Positions 8,068 to 20,394 are shown, numbered from the stretch's first letter. The stretch: DNA of 64,000 nt from Caloranaerobacter ferrireducens (GCF_001730685.1 NZ_MDJR01000007.1:62001-126000), one strand, 5' to 3'. Made by a program: numbers and translations. Notes: a model not told the origin generated them from the letters alone.

Positions 8068-8093
8068 AGAGAGTAGGAATACTCTCTTTTTTA
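8068..8093 (+). terminator. Rho-independent terminator
   Basis: Stem AGAGAGTA / TACTCTCT with a 4-nt loop and a T tract; ends the HD-GYP unit. Confidence 0.8.
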
Positions 8094-8100
8094 ATGCTGT

Positions 8101-8250
8101 AAAACACAAATTACAATTAACAATTGATAATTAACAATTGACAATTTACAATCTACTGTCAGCTGCTAAATAATTTTACATCCCTGTCCCCCATTCTCTA
8201 ATCTCAGCACCCAGCACCAAGTACCCAGTACCAAGTACCTAGTACCAACT
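8101..8250. repeat. Low-complexity repeats between units
   Basis: Two repeat types. At 8108-8150 are tandem variants of AATTAACAATTGA. At 8205-8248 are degenerate tandem copies of CACCAAGTACCCAGTAC. No open frame or RNA motif is seen. Similar AATT-rich inverted repeats occur at 18228-18310 and 23437-23545. Confidence 0.6.
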
Positions 8251-8332
8251 ATTTTCGTAGAAAAGTATAACATAGGTTTTATTGTTAATAATATAAATAA
8301 ATATGTGCATATATTTTGAAAGGATGAAAGAT

Positions 8333-9037
8333 TTGTTAGTAAGACTTTTTATAATAGCTATAACTCCTGCTATATCAATTGCATATGCAGTTTATCTCAG
8401 TGATAGATATGATAGAGAACCTATATCTCTTTTATTAAAAACATTTATATTTGGAGCTTTATCTGTAATTCCGACTATTATAGTAGAAAGGTTTTTAGCT
8501 TCTTTTAATTTTTTTACTGGGATACTAAGTGCATTTTATACAGCATTTGTAGTTGCAGGTTTTACAGAAGAGTTTTTCAAAAGAGAAGTAGTACTAAGAC
8601 TTGTATATAATAGCAAATATTTTGATGAAAAGCTTGACGGTATTGTATATTCTATATTTTCAGCTTTAGGTTTTGCTACTGTTGAAAATGTTATGTATGT
8701 AGTTTTCAGGTTTAGCTACAACTCTTATGTTGGTCTATACAGAGGGATACTTTCAGTACCAGCTCATGCAATTTTTGCAGTAACTATGGGTTATTATCTT
8801 TCTATATCAAAATTTACAAATGATTTGACAGAAAAAGAGTTGAATCTAAAAAAATCTTTATTTATACCAGTTATTATTCATGGCATATTTGACTTTATAT
8901 TAATGTCTAGAATACCAATTTTAGCAGTATTATTTATTCCGTATCTAATATATATTTGGAAAAACAGCCAGACTAAATTAAACAGATATATAACTGAATC
9001 AAGAGAAAGATTTAATAGAATAAATAAAGAAAAATAA
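8333..9037 (+). CDS. PrsW-like intramembrane metalloprotease
   Basis: 234 residues from a TTG start, about seven transmembrane helices. Family marks are visible: YLSDRYDREPI near the N-terminus, the EExxK-like motif in GFTEEFFKRE, GFATVENVMYV, a conserved His in SVPAHAIFAVTMGYY, and HGIFDFIL. PrsW proteins cleave membrane-anchored anti-sigma factors at site 1. An ATG at 8303 also opens the frame, but GAAAGGA (8318-8324) is 8 nt before TTG 8333, and the protein then begins like other PrsW members. No sigma or anti-sigma gene is adjacent, so the substrate is unknown. Confidence 0.85.
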   Translation: MLVRLFIIAITPAISIAYAVYLSDRYDREPISLLLKTFIFGALSVIPTIIVERFLASFNFFTGILSAFYTAFVVAGFTEEFFKREVVLRLVYNSKYFDEKLDGIVYSIFSALGFATVENVMYVVFRFSYNSYVGLYRGILSVPAHAIFAVTMGYYLSISKFTNDLTEKELNLKKSLFIPVIIHGIFDFILMSRIPILAVLFIPYLIYIWKNSQTKLNRYITESRERFNRINKEK

Positions 9038-9074
9038 TTTAATTAACAAACAGGAATAAAAGGTTTAAAATAGA

Positions 9075-9108
9075 ATTAGGAATATAATTTCCTATGGATT
9101 ATAAAACA
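9075..9108 (+). repeat. Dispersed repeat, right-end fragment (copy B)
   Basis: GGAATATAATTTCC followed by TATGGATTATAAAA, the right end of the repeat family, 18 nt before the CapA-like start codon. The left part is not recognisable. Confidence 0.65.
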
Positions 9109-9125
9109 ATAAAAAGGTGACCTAT

Positions 9126-10328
9126 ATGAAAAGAAAAAGATTAATTTTGAGTATTTCTACATTTTTTTTATTTGTTTCACTTTTTTTAACAGGGTATATT
9201 ACAGATAAATATAAGACAAGCCCTAAAAGTACAGTTGTATATTATAAAAAGCCTGATGAAGTATTAGAAATGCAGCTTAAACAAGATTATAAGGTTCAAG
9301 TGACTATTGTGGCAACTGGAGATATAATGTTTCACAATCCTCAGTTAAAAAGTGCACTGGACGTAAAAAATGGAGAATATAATTTTGATGATATGTTTAA
9401 ATTGGTAAAAAAATATATTGAAGATGCAGATTTAGCTATAGGCAATTTTGAAACAGTAACTGCAGGTCCAGAACACGGCTTTAAAGGCTATCCTACTTTC
9501 AATACTCCCAAATCAGCTATAAAAACACTTAAAGACATAGGATTCGATATCCTATCAACAGCAAACAATCATAGTTTAGATGTAGGCAGAGAAGGATTAG
9601 TTGAAACTATAGAAAACATACAGGAATTTGGACTAAAAAATGTTGGAACATATAAAGAACCTGTAAAAGAAGTGCTTATTGAAGATGTCAAAGGTATTAA
9701 GGTTGCTGTTATGTCATATACCTATGGTTGTAATGGACTTGAATCAAGACTATCAGAAGAAGAATTAAAATACATGATTAACTTTATAGATGAAGATAAG
9801 ATTAAAGAGGATATAAGTTTTGCAAGAGAACAAGCGGATATTGTGGTAGTAATTATTCATTGGGGGAACGAATATCAGAGAAAACCATCTGAATTCCAAC
9901 TTTCATTAGCAGAAAAGATGTTTGATTGGGGAGCAGACATTATATTAGGCAGTCATCCTCATGTTATACAAAAAGCTGAGTTGAAAACAATAAATGGACA
10001 AGTGAAATATGTGATATATTCAATGGGTAACTTTATTTCTAATCAAAGATATGAAACTATAAAAAACAGATATACTGAAGATGGTGTAATAGTTAAGATT
10101 TGCTTGGAAAAAGATTTTGTAAAAAATAACACGAGAATAAAAAATGTAGAATATATTCCTACTTGGGTAAATAGATATTTATCTGATGGCAAATATAAAT
10201 ATGAAATTCTACCTATAATTGATTATTTAAATGGAGAAGTAGAAGGAATTACCGAAAATTTGTTAAATAAGTTGAAAATATCTTATAAAGCTACAATGAG
10301 TACAATTAATCAAAGCAAACTACAATAG
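9126..10328 (+). CDS. CapA family protein
   Basis: 400 residues: an N-terminal membrane anchor or uncleaved signal (1-25), then a CapA/calcineurin-like metallophosphoesterase fold with ATGDIMFH, DLAIGNFE, STANNHSLD, VIIHWGNEY, ILGSHPHVIQ and YSMGNFISNQ. The CapA family is linked to poly-gamma-glutamate synthesis and export, but many clostridial members stand alone and act on cell-envelope or phospho-substrates, so the exact role is open. A GTG at 9117 also opens the frame but lies in the ribosome site AAGGTGA, making ATG 9126 the better start. No capBC genes are nearby. Confidence 0.85.
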   Translation: MKRKRLILSISTFFLFVSLFLTGYITDKYKTSPKSTVVYYKKPDEVLEMQLKQDYKVQVTIVATGDIMFHNPQLKSALDVKNGEYNFDDMFKLVKKYIEDADLAIGNFETVTAGPEHGFKGYPTFNTPKSAIKTLKDIGFDILSTANNHSLDVGREGLVETIENIQEFGLKNVGTYKEPVKEVLIEDVKGIKVAVMSYTYGCNGLESRLSEEELKYMINFIDEDKIKEDISFAREQADIVVVIIHWGNEYQRKPSEFQLSLAEKMFDWGADIILGSHPHVIQKAELKTINGQVKYVIYSMGNFISNQRYETIKNRYTEDGVIVKICLEKDFVKNNTRIKNVEYIPTWVNRYLSDGKYKYEILPIIDYLNGEVEGITENLLNKLKISYKATMSTINQSKLQ

Positions 10329-10421
10329 AGCACTATACCCAAAATATTGTTTATGTATTTATACCAAATAATATATATTGTATAATTTTATTTAGGGAGA
10401 AAAATAACCAGGGGTGTTAAA

Positions 10422-11255
10422 ATGCAGTTTTTAAAGGAATTATTTATAAATATTAGAATAAGAGATATTATAGATATAGCTATAGTGGCTTTTGCTTTTT
10501 ATAAGCTTTTTATGCTTATTAGAGAGACACGAGCGGAGCAATTAATTAAAGGTATCATAGTTTTACTAGTTGCTACAAAGATAAGTGAGTGGTTGCAATT
10601 ATTTACGATAAACTGGATTCTTGAAAGAACTATGACAGTTGGAGTAATAGCTCTCCTTATAGTTTTCCAACCAGAATTAAGAAGAGCATTAGAGTATATT
10701 GGCAGAAGCAGATTTTTAACAAAAACCATCATTGAAATAGAGGATGAGAACATTCGAAACATTATAAATGAAATATTAGAAGCTGTAGCGTCTTTATCAA
10801 GGCAGAAAATAGGAGCTTTAATAGTGTTAGAAAGAACTACAGGTTTAAATGAAGTAGCAGAAACAGGTACTTTGATTAATGGAAAAGTATCAAGTGGTCT
10901 TTTGATTAATATTTTTATACCTAATACGCCACTACATGATGGCGCGGTAATAATAAAAGATGATATTGTAAAAGCTGCTGGCTGCTTTTTGCCATTAACT
11001 GAAAATATGAATCTTAGCAAGGATTTAGGTACAAGACATAGAGCGGCACTAGGGGTAACTGAAAAGTCAGATGCTTTGGCTATAATAGTTTCAGAAGAAA
11101 CAGGGGTTATATCAATTGCTGATAATGGTAAACTTTCTCGTTACGTCGATATTAAAACTTTAGAAAAAATATTAGAGGATATTTACATTACTAATGAAAT
11201 GAGACGGGGACTATTTGTTAAATGGAGGATAAAAAATGGCGAGAATCAAGAATAG
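10422..11255 (+). CDS. cdaA: Diadenylate cyclase CdaA
   Basis: 277 residues. Three N-terminal transmembrane helices (about 10-80) precede a DisA_N catalytic domain (about 95-250). The catalytic DGA (Asp173, LHDGAVII) and ATP-binding RHR (205-207, GTRHRAALG) motifs are intact. CdaA condenses two ATP into cyclic di-AMP at the membrane and controls potassium, osmotic balance and wall synthesis. The next gene, cdaR, overlaps it by 20 nt, the usual arrangement. The expected third partner glmM is 9.6 kb away, separated by the 2-oxoacid fermentation block. Confidence 0.96.
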   Translation: MQFLKELFINIRIRDIIDIAIVAFAFYKLFMLIRETRAEQLIKGIIVLLVATKISEWLQLFTINWILERTMTVGVIALLIVFQPELRRALEYIGRSRFLTKTIIEIEDENIRNIINEILEAVASLSRQKIGALIVLERTTGLNEVAETGTLINGKVSSGLLINIFIPNTPLHDGAVIIKDDIVKAAGCFLPLTENMNLSKDLGTRHRAALGVTEKSDALAIIVSEETGVISIADNGKLSRYVDIKTLEKILEDIYITNEMRRGLFVKWRIKNGENQE

Positions 11256-12474
11256 GAATATTACTATAAAAATAATAGCCGTTTTTTTTGCAGTTATATT
11301 GTGGACTTATGTTATGAGTGATGTAAATCCCAAGATAACGAAAGAAATCGAAAATATTAAAGTAGAACTGATAAATCTTGATACTTTAGAGCTTTCAGGC
11401 ATAACTCTTATGGAGCCTAAAGAGGTAACAGTAAAAGTTAAACTATCTGGTAGAAGAAAAGAATTAATAGATATAACTGCAGATGATATAATAGCACAGG
11501 CTGATTTGAGTGGATATAAAGAGGGTTCTCATAGAGTTGATATTGAAGTAAGAACTCATGATAGTAGAATAGAAGTAGAAGATTATTACCCTAAACAGGC
11601 TGTTTTTAAATTTGATAAGATTGTGCAGAAACAAAAACCTATTATGTTGAGATTAACAGGAAAAGAAGGTATAGGATATAGTGCAGGAAAAGGAATAGTA
11701 AAGCCAAGTACAGTTTATATCAAAGGACCGAGAACATGGGTTAATTCAGTGACAAATGTTATTGCATATGTAAATTTAGATAATTCAACTGAAGATATAA
11801 TTACAAGCGTACCTTTGAAAGCTGTAAATGATAGAGGTAATGAGGTAGAGGGTATTACTAAAGAACCAAATATTGTAGATGTAGAAATACCTATATTAAA
11901 GATGAAGGATGTTCCAATTAAACCACAAATTATAGGTAGTCCTTTAATAGGATATGAAATAATAAATGTTATTTCAGAACCTGACTATATAAAAATTAGA
12001 GGTTCAGAAGAAGTAATAAAAGATATAAAAGCAATAGAAACAGAGCCTGTAAATGTCGATTATATTGCTAAAAGTATAAGAAAAATTGCTCCTTTGGTTT
12101 TACCTGAGGGAATTGAAGTAGTTGATGAAAATGATTCAGTAAATATTACAGTAGAAATTGAAAAGAAAGTTGAAAAGACGTTCGAGTTTAATATAGATGA
12201 GATTAGCTTTAACAATTTAGATCCAGAGTTAGAAATTGATAAAAATAAATCTGAGCAAAAGCTAACAGTTACTTTTGTAGCTGTTGAAAGCACTATGAAT
12301 CTGTTAACAAAAGATGATATAGAATTAAGCGTTGATCTTACTGATTTAAAAGAAGGACTTCATAATGTAGATATAGAAATAAAAAAACCTTCTAAAGTTG
12401 AAATAATAAAATCAAATCCAAAAACTTTAAAAATATATTTAAAAAAGAAAACAACTGAAAATTCAACTTTTTAG
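11236..12474 (+). CDS. cdaR: YbbR-domain regulator CdaR
   Basis: 412 residues: one N-terminal transmembrane helix (about 10-30) followed by about four extracytoplasmic YbbR repeats, recognisable by recurring [32 protein letters not shown] and [12 protein letters not shown] strands. CdaR binds CdaA in the membrane and modulates its activity. Translation starts inside cdaA with GGAGGAT 6 nt upstream. The gene ends 2 nt before an alternative ATG of the downstream activator, so the three genes are probably one transcript. Confidence 0.93.
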   Translation: MARIKNRNITIKIIAVFFAVILWTYVMSDVNPKITKEIENIKVELINLDTLELSGITLMEPKEVTVKVKLSGRRKELIDITADDIIAQADLSGYKEGSHRVDIEVRTHDSRIEVEDYYPKQAVFKFDKIVQKQKPIMLRLTGKEGIGYSAGKGIVKPSTVYIKGPRTWVNSVTNVIAYVNLDNSTEDIITSVPLKAVNDRGNEVEGITKEPNIVDVEIPILKMKDVPIKPQIIGSPLIGYEIINVISEPDYIKIRGSEEVIKDIKAIETEPVNVDYIAKSIRKIAPLVLPEGIEVVDENDSVNITVEIEKKVEKTFEFNIDEISFNNLDPELEIDKNKSEQKLTVTFVAVESTMNLLTKDDIELSVDLTDLKEGLHNVDIEIKKPSKVEIIKSNPKTLKIYLKKKTTENSTF

Positions 12475-12491
12475 ACATGAGGTGGGCTGGT

Positions 12492-14210
12492 TTGAGAAGA
12501 GAATTAGAAGTAATACTTGATTCTACCCATGATGCTATGATTGCAGTAGACAAGCAAGGAATAATAACTTTATTTAATAAAGCTGCTGAAAAATTAACAG
12601 GTATTGACAGTAAATATGCTTTAGGTAAACCTGTAAAGGAAGTTATATTAAATACAAGACTCATGCATATATTAGAAACTGGAGATTATGAATTAAATAG
12701 ACAGCAAGATTTAGGTAACATAAAAATAGTTACTAACAGAATGCCAGTAAAGGATGAAAATGGAGAAATAATAGGTGCTGTAGCTGTTTTTAGAGATGTT
12801 ACAGACATATTAGATTTAGCTACTCAGATAACAAATTTAAAAGAAATACAGAGCATGCTTGAGGCTATTTTCAATTCTACGCAAGATGCTATTTCGGTAG
12901 TAGACCAAAATGGAATAAATGTTATGGTTAATCCTGCGTATACTGAGCTTACTGGTTTAAGTGAGGAAGATGTATTAGGAAAACCTGCGACTGTAGATTT
13001 GGTAGAAGGTCAGAGTGTCCATATGAAAGTCTTGGCTACTAAAAAGCCTATAAAAAATGCTAGATTAATCGTAGGTTCAAATAAAAGGGAAGTAATAGCT
13101 ACAGCTGCACCAATTATAGTTGATGGAGAATTAAGAGGTAGCGTTGGAGTTCTACATGATGTATCTGAGATTATAAAGCTAAATAAAGAACTAAATGTAG
13201 CAAAGCAGATAATTAGAAAGTTAGAAGCTAAATATACTTTTGATGATATTGTTGGGCAAAATGAATTAATACTTAAAGCGATTGAGAAAGCTAAAAAGGC
13301 AGCAAATACTCCAGCTACAGTTATATTAAGAGGCGAAAGTGGTACAGGTAAAGAGTTATTTGCTCATGCAATCCATAATGAAAGCGATAGGAAATTTAGT
13401 CAGTTTGTTAGAGTTAATTGTGCAGCTTTAAGTGAAAGTTTACTTGAAAGTGAACTATTTGGATATGAAGAAGGAGCTTTCACAGGGGCAAAAAAAGGAG
13501 GTAAAAAGGGATTATTTGAACAGGCTAACGGAGGTACTATCTTTTTAGATGAAATTGGAGATATAAGCTTAAATACACAAGCTAAGCTTTTAAGAGTTTT
13601 ACAGGAAAGGGAAATTGTAAGAGTAGGAGGCACAAAACCTATACCTATAGATGTTAGGATAATTACTGCTACAAATTTGGACTTAGAAAAGGCTGTTGAA
13701 GAAGGGAAATTTAGAGAAGATTTATATTATAGATTAAATTTTATACCAATTAATATACCTGCATTACGCTATAGAAAAGATGATATATATCCTTTAGTTA
13801 TACATTTTATTAAAAAGTTTAATCAGGAATATGGTAGAAGGATTAATGATATCACTAAAGGAGCATTAGATATTCTAAAAAAACACGATTGGCCAGGGAA
13901 TGTTAGAGAGTTAGAAAATATTATTGGTAGAGCAATAATAAACATGAAACATTGTGAGAGTGTTATTGATGTGCAGCACATACCATTAATAAATTCTTAT
14001 GTTAAATATGAGAGACAAAATATAGTCCAAACTGAAGATATTGATGATTTAGAAGATATTACATTAGAAGAAGCTGTATCAAAATTAGAGAAAGAACTAA
14101 TAACTAAAACTCTTAAAAAGTATAAAAACAATAAAACTAAAACAGCAAAAGCTTTAGGAATTTCTATTAGAAACCTATACTATAAAATGGAAAAATACAA
14201 CATAAATTAG
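12492..14210 (+). CDS. Sigma-54-dependent activator with two PAS domains (BkdR-like)
   Basis: 572 residues from TTG 12492. PAS 1 spans about 5-105 and PAS 2 about 115-230; the AAA+ domain (about 255-490) has Walker [15 protein letters not shown] (sigma-54 contact), a Walker B region [11 protein letters not shown] and the arginine-finger region [11 protein letters not shown]; a Fis-type HTH (about 530-572) ends in [28 protein letters not shown] lies 6 nt before the TTG; an ATG at 12477 also opens the frame but lies before the ribosome site. A sigma-54 promoter with three matching dyads follows immediately, driving buk-ptb-buk and the oxidoreductase. This mirrors Bacillus BkdR control of branched-chain acid catabolism. 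The PAS ligand is unknown. Confidence 0.92.
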   Translation: MRRELEVILDSTHDAMIAVDKQGIITLFNKAAEKLTGIDSKYALGKPVKEVILNTRLMHILETGDYELNRQQDLGNIKIVTNRMPVKDENGEIIGAVAVFRDVTDILDLATQITNLKEIQSMLEAIFNSTQDAISVVDQNGINVMVNPAYTELTGLSEEDVLGKPATVDLVEGQSVHMKVLATKKPIKNARLIVGSNKREVIATAAPIIVDGELRGSVGVLHDVSEIIKLNKELNVAKQIIRKLEAKYTFDDIVGQNELILKAIEKAKKAANTPATVILRGESGTGKELFAHAIHNESDRKFSQFVRVNCAALSESLLESELFGYEEGAFTGAKKGGKKGLFEQANGGTIFLDEIGDISLNTQAKLLRVLQEREIVRVGGTKPIPIDVRIITATNLDLEKAVEEGKFREDLYYRLNFIPINIPALRYRKDDIYPLVIHFIKKFNQEYGRRINDITKGALDILKKHDWPGNVRELENIIGRAIINMKHCESVIDVQHIPLINSYVKYERQNIVQTEDIDDLEDITLEEAVSKLEKELITKTLKKYKNNKTKTAKALGISIRNLYYKMEKYNIN

Positions 14211-14269
14211 TGTGCAAAAAAATGCAAAATAAATAGACTGTGCAAAATAATGCATGCAAGAAATTGCAT
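14211..14269 (+). promoter_or_regulatory. Three activator dyads TGCA-N6-TGCA (enhancer of the buk operon)
   Basis: TGCA-N6-TGCA occurs at 14213-14226, 14241-14254 and 14255-14268. The first two sit in near-identical 16-mers starting TGTGCAAAA (14211-14226 and 14239-14254), and the third is part of the palindrome ATGCAA-N4-TTGCAT. Centres are spaced 28 and 14 nt. They lie 120-175 nt upstream of the -24 element, the usual place for enhancer sites of a sigma-54 activator, and directly follow the activator's stop codon. Confidence 0.7.
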
Positions 14270-14295
14270 AATTTAATTTAGAATAGTAGAACTAT

Positions 14296-14330
14296 AAGCT
14301 GTAAAGGTTTGTCCTTTACAGCTTTGTTTA
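14296..14330 (+). terminator. Terminator of the activator gene
   Basis: 12-bp stem AAGCTGTAAAGG / CCTTTACAGCTT with a 5-nt loop, then a weak T-rich tract. It lies between the enhancer dyads and the sigma-54 promoter. Confidence 0.75.
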
Positions 14331-14386
14331 TGTTAAATGAATTATTCTAGATTTTACTCTTAAAAAGGTCCTTTCAATATTATAGT

Positions 14387-14402
14387 TGGCATATATATTG
14401 CA
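14387..14402 (+). promoter_or_regulatory. Sigma-54 promoter of the buk-ptb-buk-vor operon
   Basis: TGGCAT (14387-14392), N5, TTGCA (14398-14402): the conserved -24 GG and -12 GC dinucleotides are present with correct spacing. It is about 40 nt before the first buk ribosome site. Confidence 0.85.
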
Positions 14403-14442
14403 TACAATAATAGACGGTAGAATAAAATATAGGGGTGAAATG

Positions 14443-15526
14443 ATGGAAAGGAAATATGTACTTGCTATTAACCCTGGTTCAACTTCAACAAAAGTTGCTA
14501 TTTATCAGGGAAAGGAAAAGGTTATCCTAAAGAAAATTGAACACAAAACAAGCGATTTGGAGAAGTTTGACAAAATAACAGACCAATATGAATATAGACT
14601 TAAACTTATAATGGACTGGCTAAAAGAGGAAGGAATTGAAACTTCATCTTTAGTTGCTGTTGTAGGTAGAGGAGGACTTTTACGTCCAATGCCTGGGGGA
14701 ACTTACCTAGTAACAGAAAAGATGATTGATGACTTAAAAGCAGGAGTACAAGGTGAACACGCTTCAAACTTAGGTGGAATGTTAGCAAAAGGTATAGCAG
14801 ATAAAGAAGGGATTAAAGCATACATAGTAGACCCTGTTGCAGTTGATGAATTTGATGATATAGCTAGAATTTCAGGTATGCCTGAAATACCAAGAAGGTC
14901 ATTATTACATGCATTAAATATCAAAGCTGTATCACATAGAGCAGCTGAAGAATTAAATGAAGAGCTTGAAAATCTAAACTTAATAGTTGCGCATCTTGGT
15001 GGAGGTATTTCAGTAGCACCTGTTAAAAAAGGTAAAATTGTTGATGTAAACAATGCAAATGAAATGGGGCCTTTCTCACCAGAGAGAACAGGAGGTCTCC
15101 CTGTAGGAGATTTAATAAAGATGTGTTATTCAGGAAAATATACTTACAAGGAAATTAAAACTAAGCTTAGAGGAAAAGGTGGTCTAGTAGGATACCTAGG
15201 AACTAATGATGCCAAAGAAGTAGTTGAAATGATTAAAAATGGAGATAAGAAGGCAAAATTAGTATTTGATGCGATGGCTTACCAAATCGGAAAAGAAATA
15301 GGCGCTATGGCAACTGTTTTAGAAGGTAAAGTTGATAGAATTATCTTGACAGGAGGATTAGCATATTCTGATTTATTAACAGATTATATTAAGAATATGG
15401 TTAGCTTTATAGCACCTGTTATTGTTTATCCAGGTGAAGATGAGATGGAAGCATTAAATGGTGGAGTTTTAAGAGTGCTTTCAGGTAAAGAGAAGGAAAA
15501 AATTTATGAAAATGAGGTGAAAATAG

Positions 15527-15534
<8 letters not shown>
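14443..15534 (+). CDS. buk: Butyrate kinase, copy 1
   Basis: 363 residues of the acetate/butyrate kinase (ASKHA) family: [12 protein letters not shown] phosphate loop at 7-18, GRGGLLRPMPGGTY, the core VAHLGGGISV, GPFSPERTGGLPVG and ILTGGLAYS. It converts butyryl- or branched acyl-phosphate plus ADP to the acid plus ATP. The open frame extends to 14386, but that would include the sigma-54 promoter, so the start is ATG 14443 (or 14440) after AGGGGTGA. It overlaps the phosphotransacylase gene by 8 nt. In this operon it likely harvests ATP from isobutyryl-, isovaleryl- and 2-methylbutyryl-phosphate made from valine, leucine and isoleucine. Confidence 0.93.
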
Positions 15535-17523
<1,989 letters not shown>

Positions 17524-17534
17524 AGGTGGATTTT

Positions 17535-18209
17535 ATGTTAAACGATAAGAGAATCAGAATAATAACTGGACACTATGGAAGTGGAAAGACAGAGTTTGCA
17601 GTAAATTATGCAGTAAAATTAGCTAAAAGTGGAAAAAAAGTTGCGCTAGCAGATTTAGATGTTGTTAATCCGTACTTTAGAAGTAGAGAAAAAGAAAGTT
17701 TATTATCTGAAATGGGTATTAAGGTAATAGGAAGTTCAATTAATGCCGCTGCAGCAGATGTACCTGCTGTATCAGCTGAGATTTTTGCTCCATTACAAGA
17801 TGAAAGTTATGATGTAATACTAGATGTGGGTGGAGACCCTGTTGGAGCTAGAGCTCTTGGAAGATATCATAATTATTTCAAAGAAGGCAAATATGATATG
17901 TTATTTGTTATAAATGCTAATAGACCTGAAACTCAGGATGTAGAGAATACTATTAAGTACTTGAGAGGAATCGAAATGGCTTCAAGAGCAAAAGTAACAG
18001 GGCTTATCAATAATACACATCTACTAAAAAGTACTACAGTAGAAGATGTTTTAAGGGGTCAAAAATTAGCAGAAGAAGTATCTAAAAAATTGAATATTCC
18101 AATTAAATATATAGTTGCATTAGAACATGTGGCTAAAGAACTTCCATCAAACCTTAAAGGTGAAATCTTTCCAATAACACTTTATATGAGGGAAGAATGG
18201 ATGCTCTAA
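17535..18209 (+). CDS. P-loop ATPase of the CobQ/MinD/ParA type
   Basis: 224 residues. Walker A is GHYGSGKTEFAVN (about 11-23), followed by VALADLDVVNPYFRSRE, a deviant Walker switch region DVILDVGGDPVGARALG, and VINANRPET. It belongs to the SIMIBI class of cytoplasmic NTPases. Homologues commonly sit beside ferredoxin-dependent 2-oxoacid oxidoreductase genes in Clostridia, from memory; an assembly or maturation function for the oxidoreductase is only a guess. A GTG at 17526 overlaps the GAGGTGG ribosome site, so ATG 17535 is preferred. Same operon as buk. Confidence 0.75.
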   Translation: MLNDKRIRIITGHYGSGKTEFAVNYAVKLAKSGKKVALADLDVVNPYFRSREKESLLSEMGIKVIGSSINAAAADVPAVSAEIFAPLQDESYDVILDVGGDPVGARALGRYHNYFKEGKYDMLFVINANRPETQDVENTIKYLRGIEMASRAKVTGLINNTHLLKSTTVEDVLRGQKLAEEVSKKLNIPIKYIVALEHVAKELPSNLKGEIFPITLYMREEWML

Positions 18210-18310
18210 TTGCACTATGTGCAATTAGAATTGTAAATGTTAAATTGTAAATTTTAAATAAAATAATAAATTATAGTTATTTAAAATTTAACATTTAAAA
18301 TTTAGAATTA
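18208..18310. repeat. AATT-rich inverted repeat between ATPase and oxidoreductase genes
   Basis: A short hairpin AATTGCAC-tat-GTGCAATT (18208-18226) is followed by an imperfect inverted repeat of about 30 nt: AATTGTAAATGTTAAATTG (18230-18248) against AAATTTAACATTTAAAATTT (18283 on). It may attenuate readthrough into the oxidoreductase genes. No coding potential. Confidence 0.5.
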
Positions 18311-18334
18311 TTCAAATAATGGGGAGGGTTGTAA

Positions 18335-18565
18335 ATGGCTAAAGCTAGAGGAAAGGTAACATTCAAAGAAGATTTATGTAAAGGTTGTGAATTATGTACA
18401 ACTGCATGTCCAGTTAACATTGTTGTAATGAACAAAGAAAAGATTAACATTAAAGGTTACCACCCAGCTACAGTTATCGAAATGGATAAGTGTATAGGCT
18501 GTGGAAACTGTGCAACAATTTGTCCTGATGTTGTTATAGAAGTTGAGAGAATAATAGAAGAATAA
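18335..18565 (+). CDS. 2-oxoacid:ferredoxin oxidoreductase, ferredoxin (delta) subunit
   Basis: 76 residues with two complete [4Fe-4S] motifs, CKGCELCTTACP and CIGCGNCATICP. It is the electron-accepting subunit of a four-subunit complex encoded by the next three genes. GGGAGGG is the ribosome site. Small length and position match VorD/KorD. Confidence 0.92.
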   Translation: MAKARGKVTFKEDLCKGCELCTTACPVNIVVMNKEKINIKGYHPATVIEMDKCIGCGNCATICPDVVIEVERIIEE

Positions 18566-18585
18566 TTATTAAGGAGGGAAAATAA

Positions 18586-19647
18586 ATGGCTAAGATTTTA
18601 ATGAAAGGTAACGAAGCCATAGGTGCAGCAGCTATTAAAGCTGGTTGTAAATATTTCTTCGGTTACCCAATTACACCACAAAATGAGCTTCCTGAATATA
18701 TGGCTAGAGAGCTACCAAAAGTTGGTGGAGTTTTCTTACAAGCTGAGAGTGAGGTAGCTGCAATAAATATGGTATATGGTGCAGCAGGAGCTGGTGCAAG
18801 AGTAATGACTTCTTCATCAAGCCCTGGTATAGCATTAAAACAAGAAGGTATTTCATATATAGCTGGTGCAGAATTACCTTGTGTAATTGTTAACATAGTT
18901 AGAGGAGGTCCTGGTCTAGGCGGTATTCAACCTGCTCAGTCAGACTATTATCAATCCACTAGAGGTGGTGGAAACGGAGACTATAGAACAGTTGTATATG
19001 CACCTGCTACATTACAAGAAACTGTTGATTTAGTTATGGAAGCATTTGATGTAGCTGACCAATACAGAATTCCTGTAATGGTTGTAGGAGACGGTATGAT
19101 TGGTCAGATGATGGAACCAGTTGAATTTAAAGAGCCTAAGAAGAGAGATCTACCAGCAAAAGATTGGGCAACTGATGGTACAAAAGGACAAAGAAAACCA
19201 AATATTATAAACTCATTATTCATAGATCCAAAAGAATTAGAAGATCACGTTTGGAGATTAGAAGAAAAATATAAAGTTATAAAAGAAAATGAAGTAAGAT
19301 ATGAAACTTACAACCTTGAAGATGCAGATGTAGTTGTAGTAGCTTATGGTACTACTTCAAGGGTTGTTAAAAACGCTATAGCTAAGTGTGAAGCTGAAGG
19401 ATTAAAAGTTGGTTTAATCAGACCAATAACATTATGGCCATTCCCAGATGAAGCTTTCGAAAAGATAAGCGATAAAACTAAAGGAATATTAACAGTAGAA
19501 ATGAGTACTGGACAAATGGTTGATGATGTTAAGATAGCTATAAATGGTAGAAAACCAGTTTACTTCTATGGTAGAACTGGTGGTATGGTACCAGAGCCAG
19601 ACGCTATAGTAGCTGAGATTAAGAAGATAGCAGGGGGTGAAAGGTAA
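18586..19647 (+). CDS. 2-oxoacid:ferredoxin oxidoreductase, alpha subunit
   Basis: 353 residues, pyrimidine-binding transketolase-like domain of the four-subunit VOR/KOR type: [28 protein letters not shown] split over residues 5-33, [29 protein letters not shown] and MVGDGM-like segments, plus a C-terminal transketolase domain with [12 protein letters not shown] and TVEMSTGQM. It binds the 2-oxoacid with the beta subunit and ferredoxin-reducing centres in the cytoplasm. Context with ptb and two buk genes argues for branched-chain 2-oxoacids as substrates rather than 2-oxoglutarate. Ends overlapping the beta gene's start (TAATGG). Confidence 0.92.
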   Translation: MAKILMKGNEAIGAAAIKAGCKYFFGYPITPQNELPEYMARELPKVGGVFLQAESEVAAINMVYGAAGAGARVMTSSSSPGIALKQEGISYIAGAELPCVIVNIVRGGPGLGGIQPAQSDYYQSTRGGGNGDYRTVVYAPATLQETVDLVMEAFDVADQYRIPVMVVGDGMIGQMMEPVEFKEPKKRDLPAKDWATDGTKGQRKPNIINSLFIDPKELEDHVWRLEEKYKVIKENEVRYETYNLEDADVVVVAYGTTSRVVKNAIAKCEAEGLKVGLIRPITLWPFPDEAFEKISDKTKGILTVEMSTGQMVDDVKIAINGRKPVYFYGRTGGMVPEPDAIVAEIKKIAGGER

Positions 19648-20393
19648 TGGCTAAGGTTTTTGAAAAGACAAAAGGTTTAACAGATAAGCCATTCCACTAT
19701 TGTCCTGGTTGTACACACGGTATAATTCACAGACTAGTAGCAGAAGTTTTAGAGGAATTAGGCGTATTAGGTAAAGCAATCGGTGTAGCTCCAGTTGGAT
19801 GTTCTGTTTTTGCTTACGATTATTTTAACTGTGATATGCATGAAGCTGCTCACGGTAGAGCACCAGCTGTTGCTACTGGTATAAAGAGAGTTCATCCTGA
19901 CAGTGTAGTATTCACTTATCAAGGAGACGGAGACTTAGCTTCAATAGGTACTGCTGAGATAATCCACGCTGCTCATCGTGGTGAAAAAATAACTACAATA
20001 TTTGTTAACAATGCTATTTACGGTATGACAGGTGGACAAATGGCTCCAACAACATTAGTTGGACAAAAAGCTACAACAGCTCCATATGGTAGAGATGAAA
20101 ACCATGCAGGTAGACCATTAAAAGTATCAGAAATGCTTGCTACAATTCACGGAGCTAAATTTGTAGAGAGAGTATCAGTTCATAATCCTGCTAATATTAG
20201 AAAAGCTAAGAAAGCTATCAAGAAGGCATTCGAAGTTCAGTTAGCAGGCGAAGGTTTTGCAATAGTTGAAGTTCTTTCAACTTGTCCAACTAACTGGGGA
20301 TTAACTCCAACAGAAGCATTAAAGTGGTTAGAAGAAAATATGTTACCTTACTATCCGTTAGGAAACTTCAGAACGCCTGAGGAGGTGAAATAA
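19647..20393 (+). CDS. 2-oxoacid:ferredoxin oxidoreductase, beta (TPP-binding) subunit
   Basis: 248 residues. [14 protein letters not shown] at the N-terminus, the thiamine-diphosphate motif [20 protein letters not shown] (about 91-110), [16 protein letters not shown], and [13 protein letters not shown]. Standard length. It decarboxylates the 2-oxoacid and passes electrons to the ferredoxin subunit. Overlaps the alpha gene by 1 nt and ends 1 nt before the gamma gene's ATG. Confidence 0.93.
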   Translation: MAKVFEKTKGLTDKPFHYCPGCTHGIIHRLVAEVLEELGVLGKAIGVAPVGCSVFAYDYFNCDMHEAAHGRAPAVATGIKRVHPDSVVFTYQGDGDLASIGTAEIIHAAHRGEKITTIFVNNAIYGMTGGQMAPTTLVGQKATTAPYGRDENHAGRPLKVSEMLATIHGAKFVERVSVHNPANIRKAKKAIKKAFEVQLAGEGFAIVEVLSTCPTNWGLTPTEALKWLEENMLPYYPLGNFRTPEEVK

Positions 20394-20394
20394 G

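Noticed and set aside
8200-8250. CRISPR-like tandem repeats
   Set aside because: The units are short, degenerate and without unique spacers; no cas genes are present anywhere in the window.
14386-14442. N-terminal extension of butyrate kinase copy 1 from TTG 14386
   Set aside because: This segment holds the sigma-54 promoter and its transcription start, and homologues begin at the MERKYVLAINPGS region.
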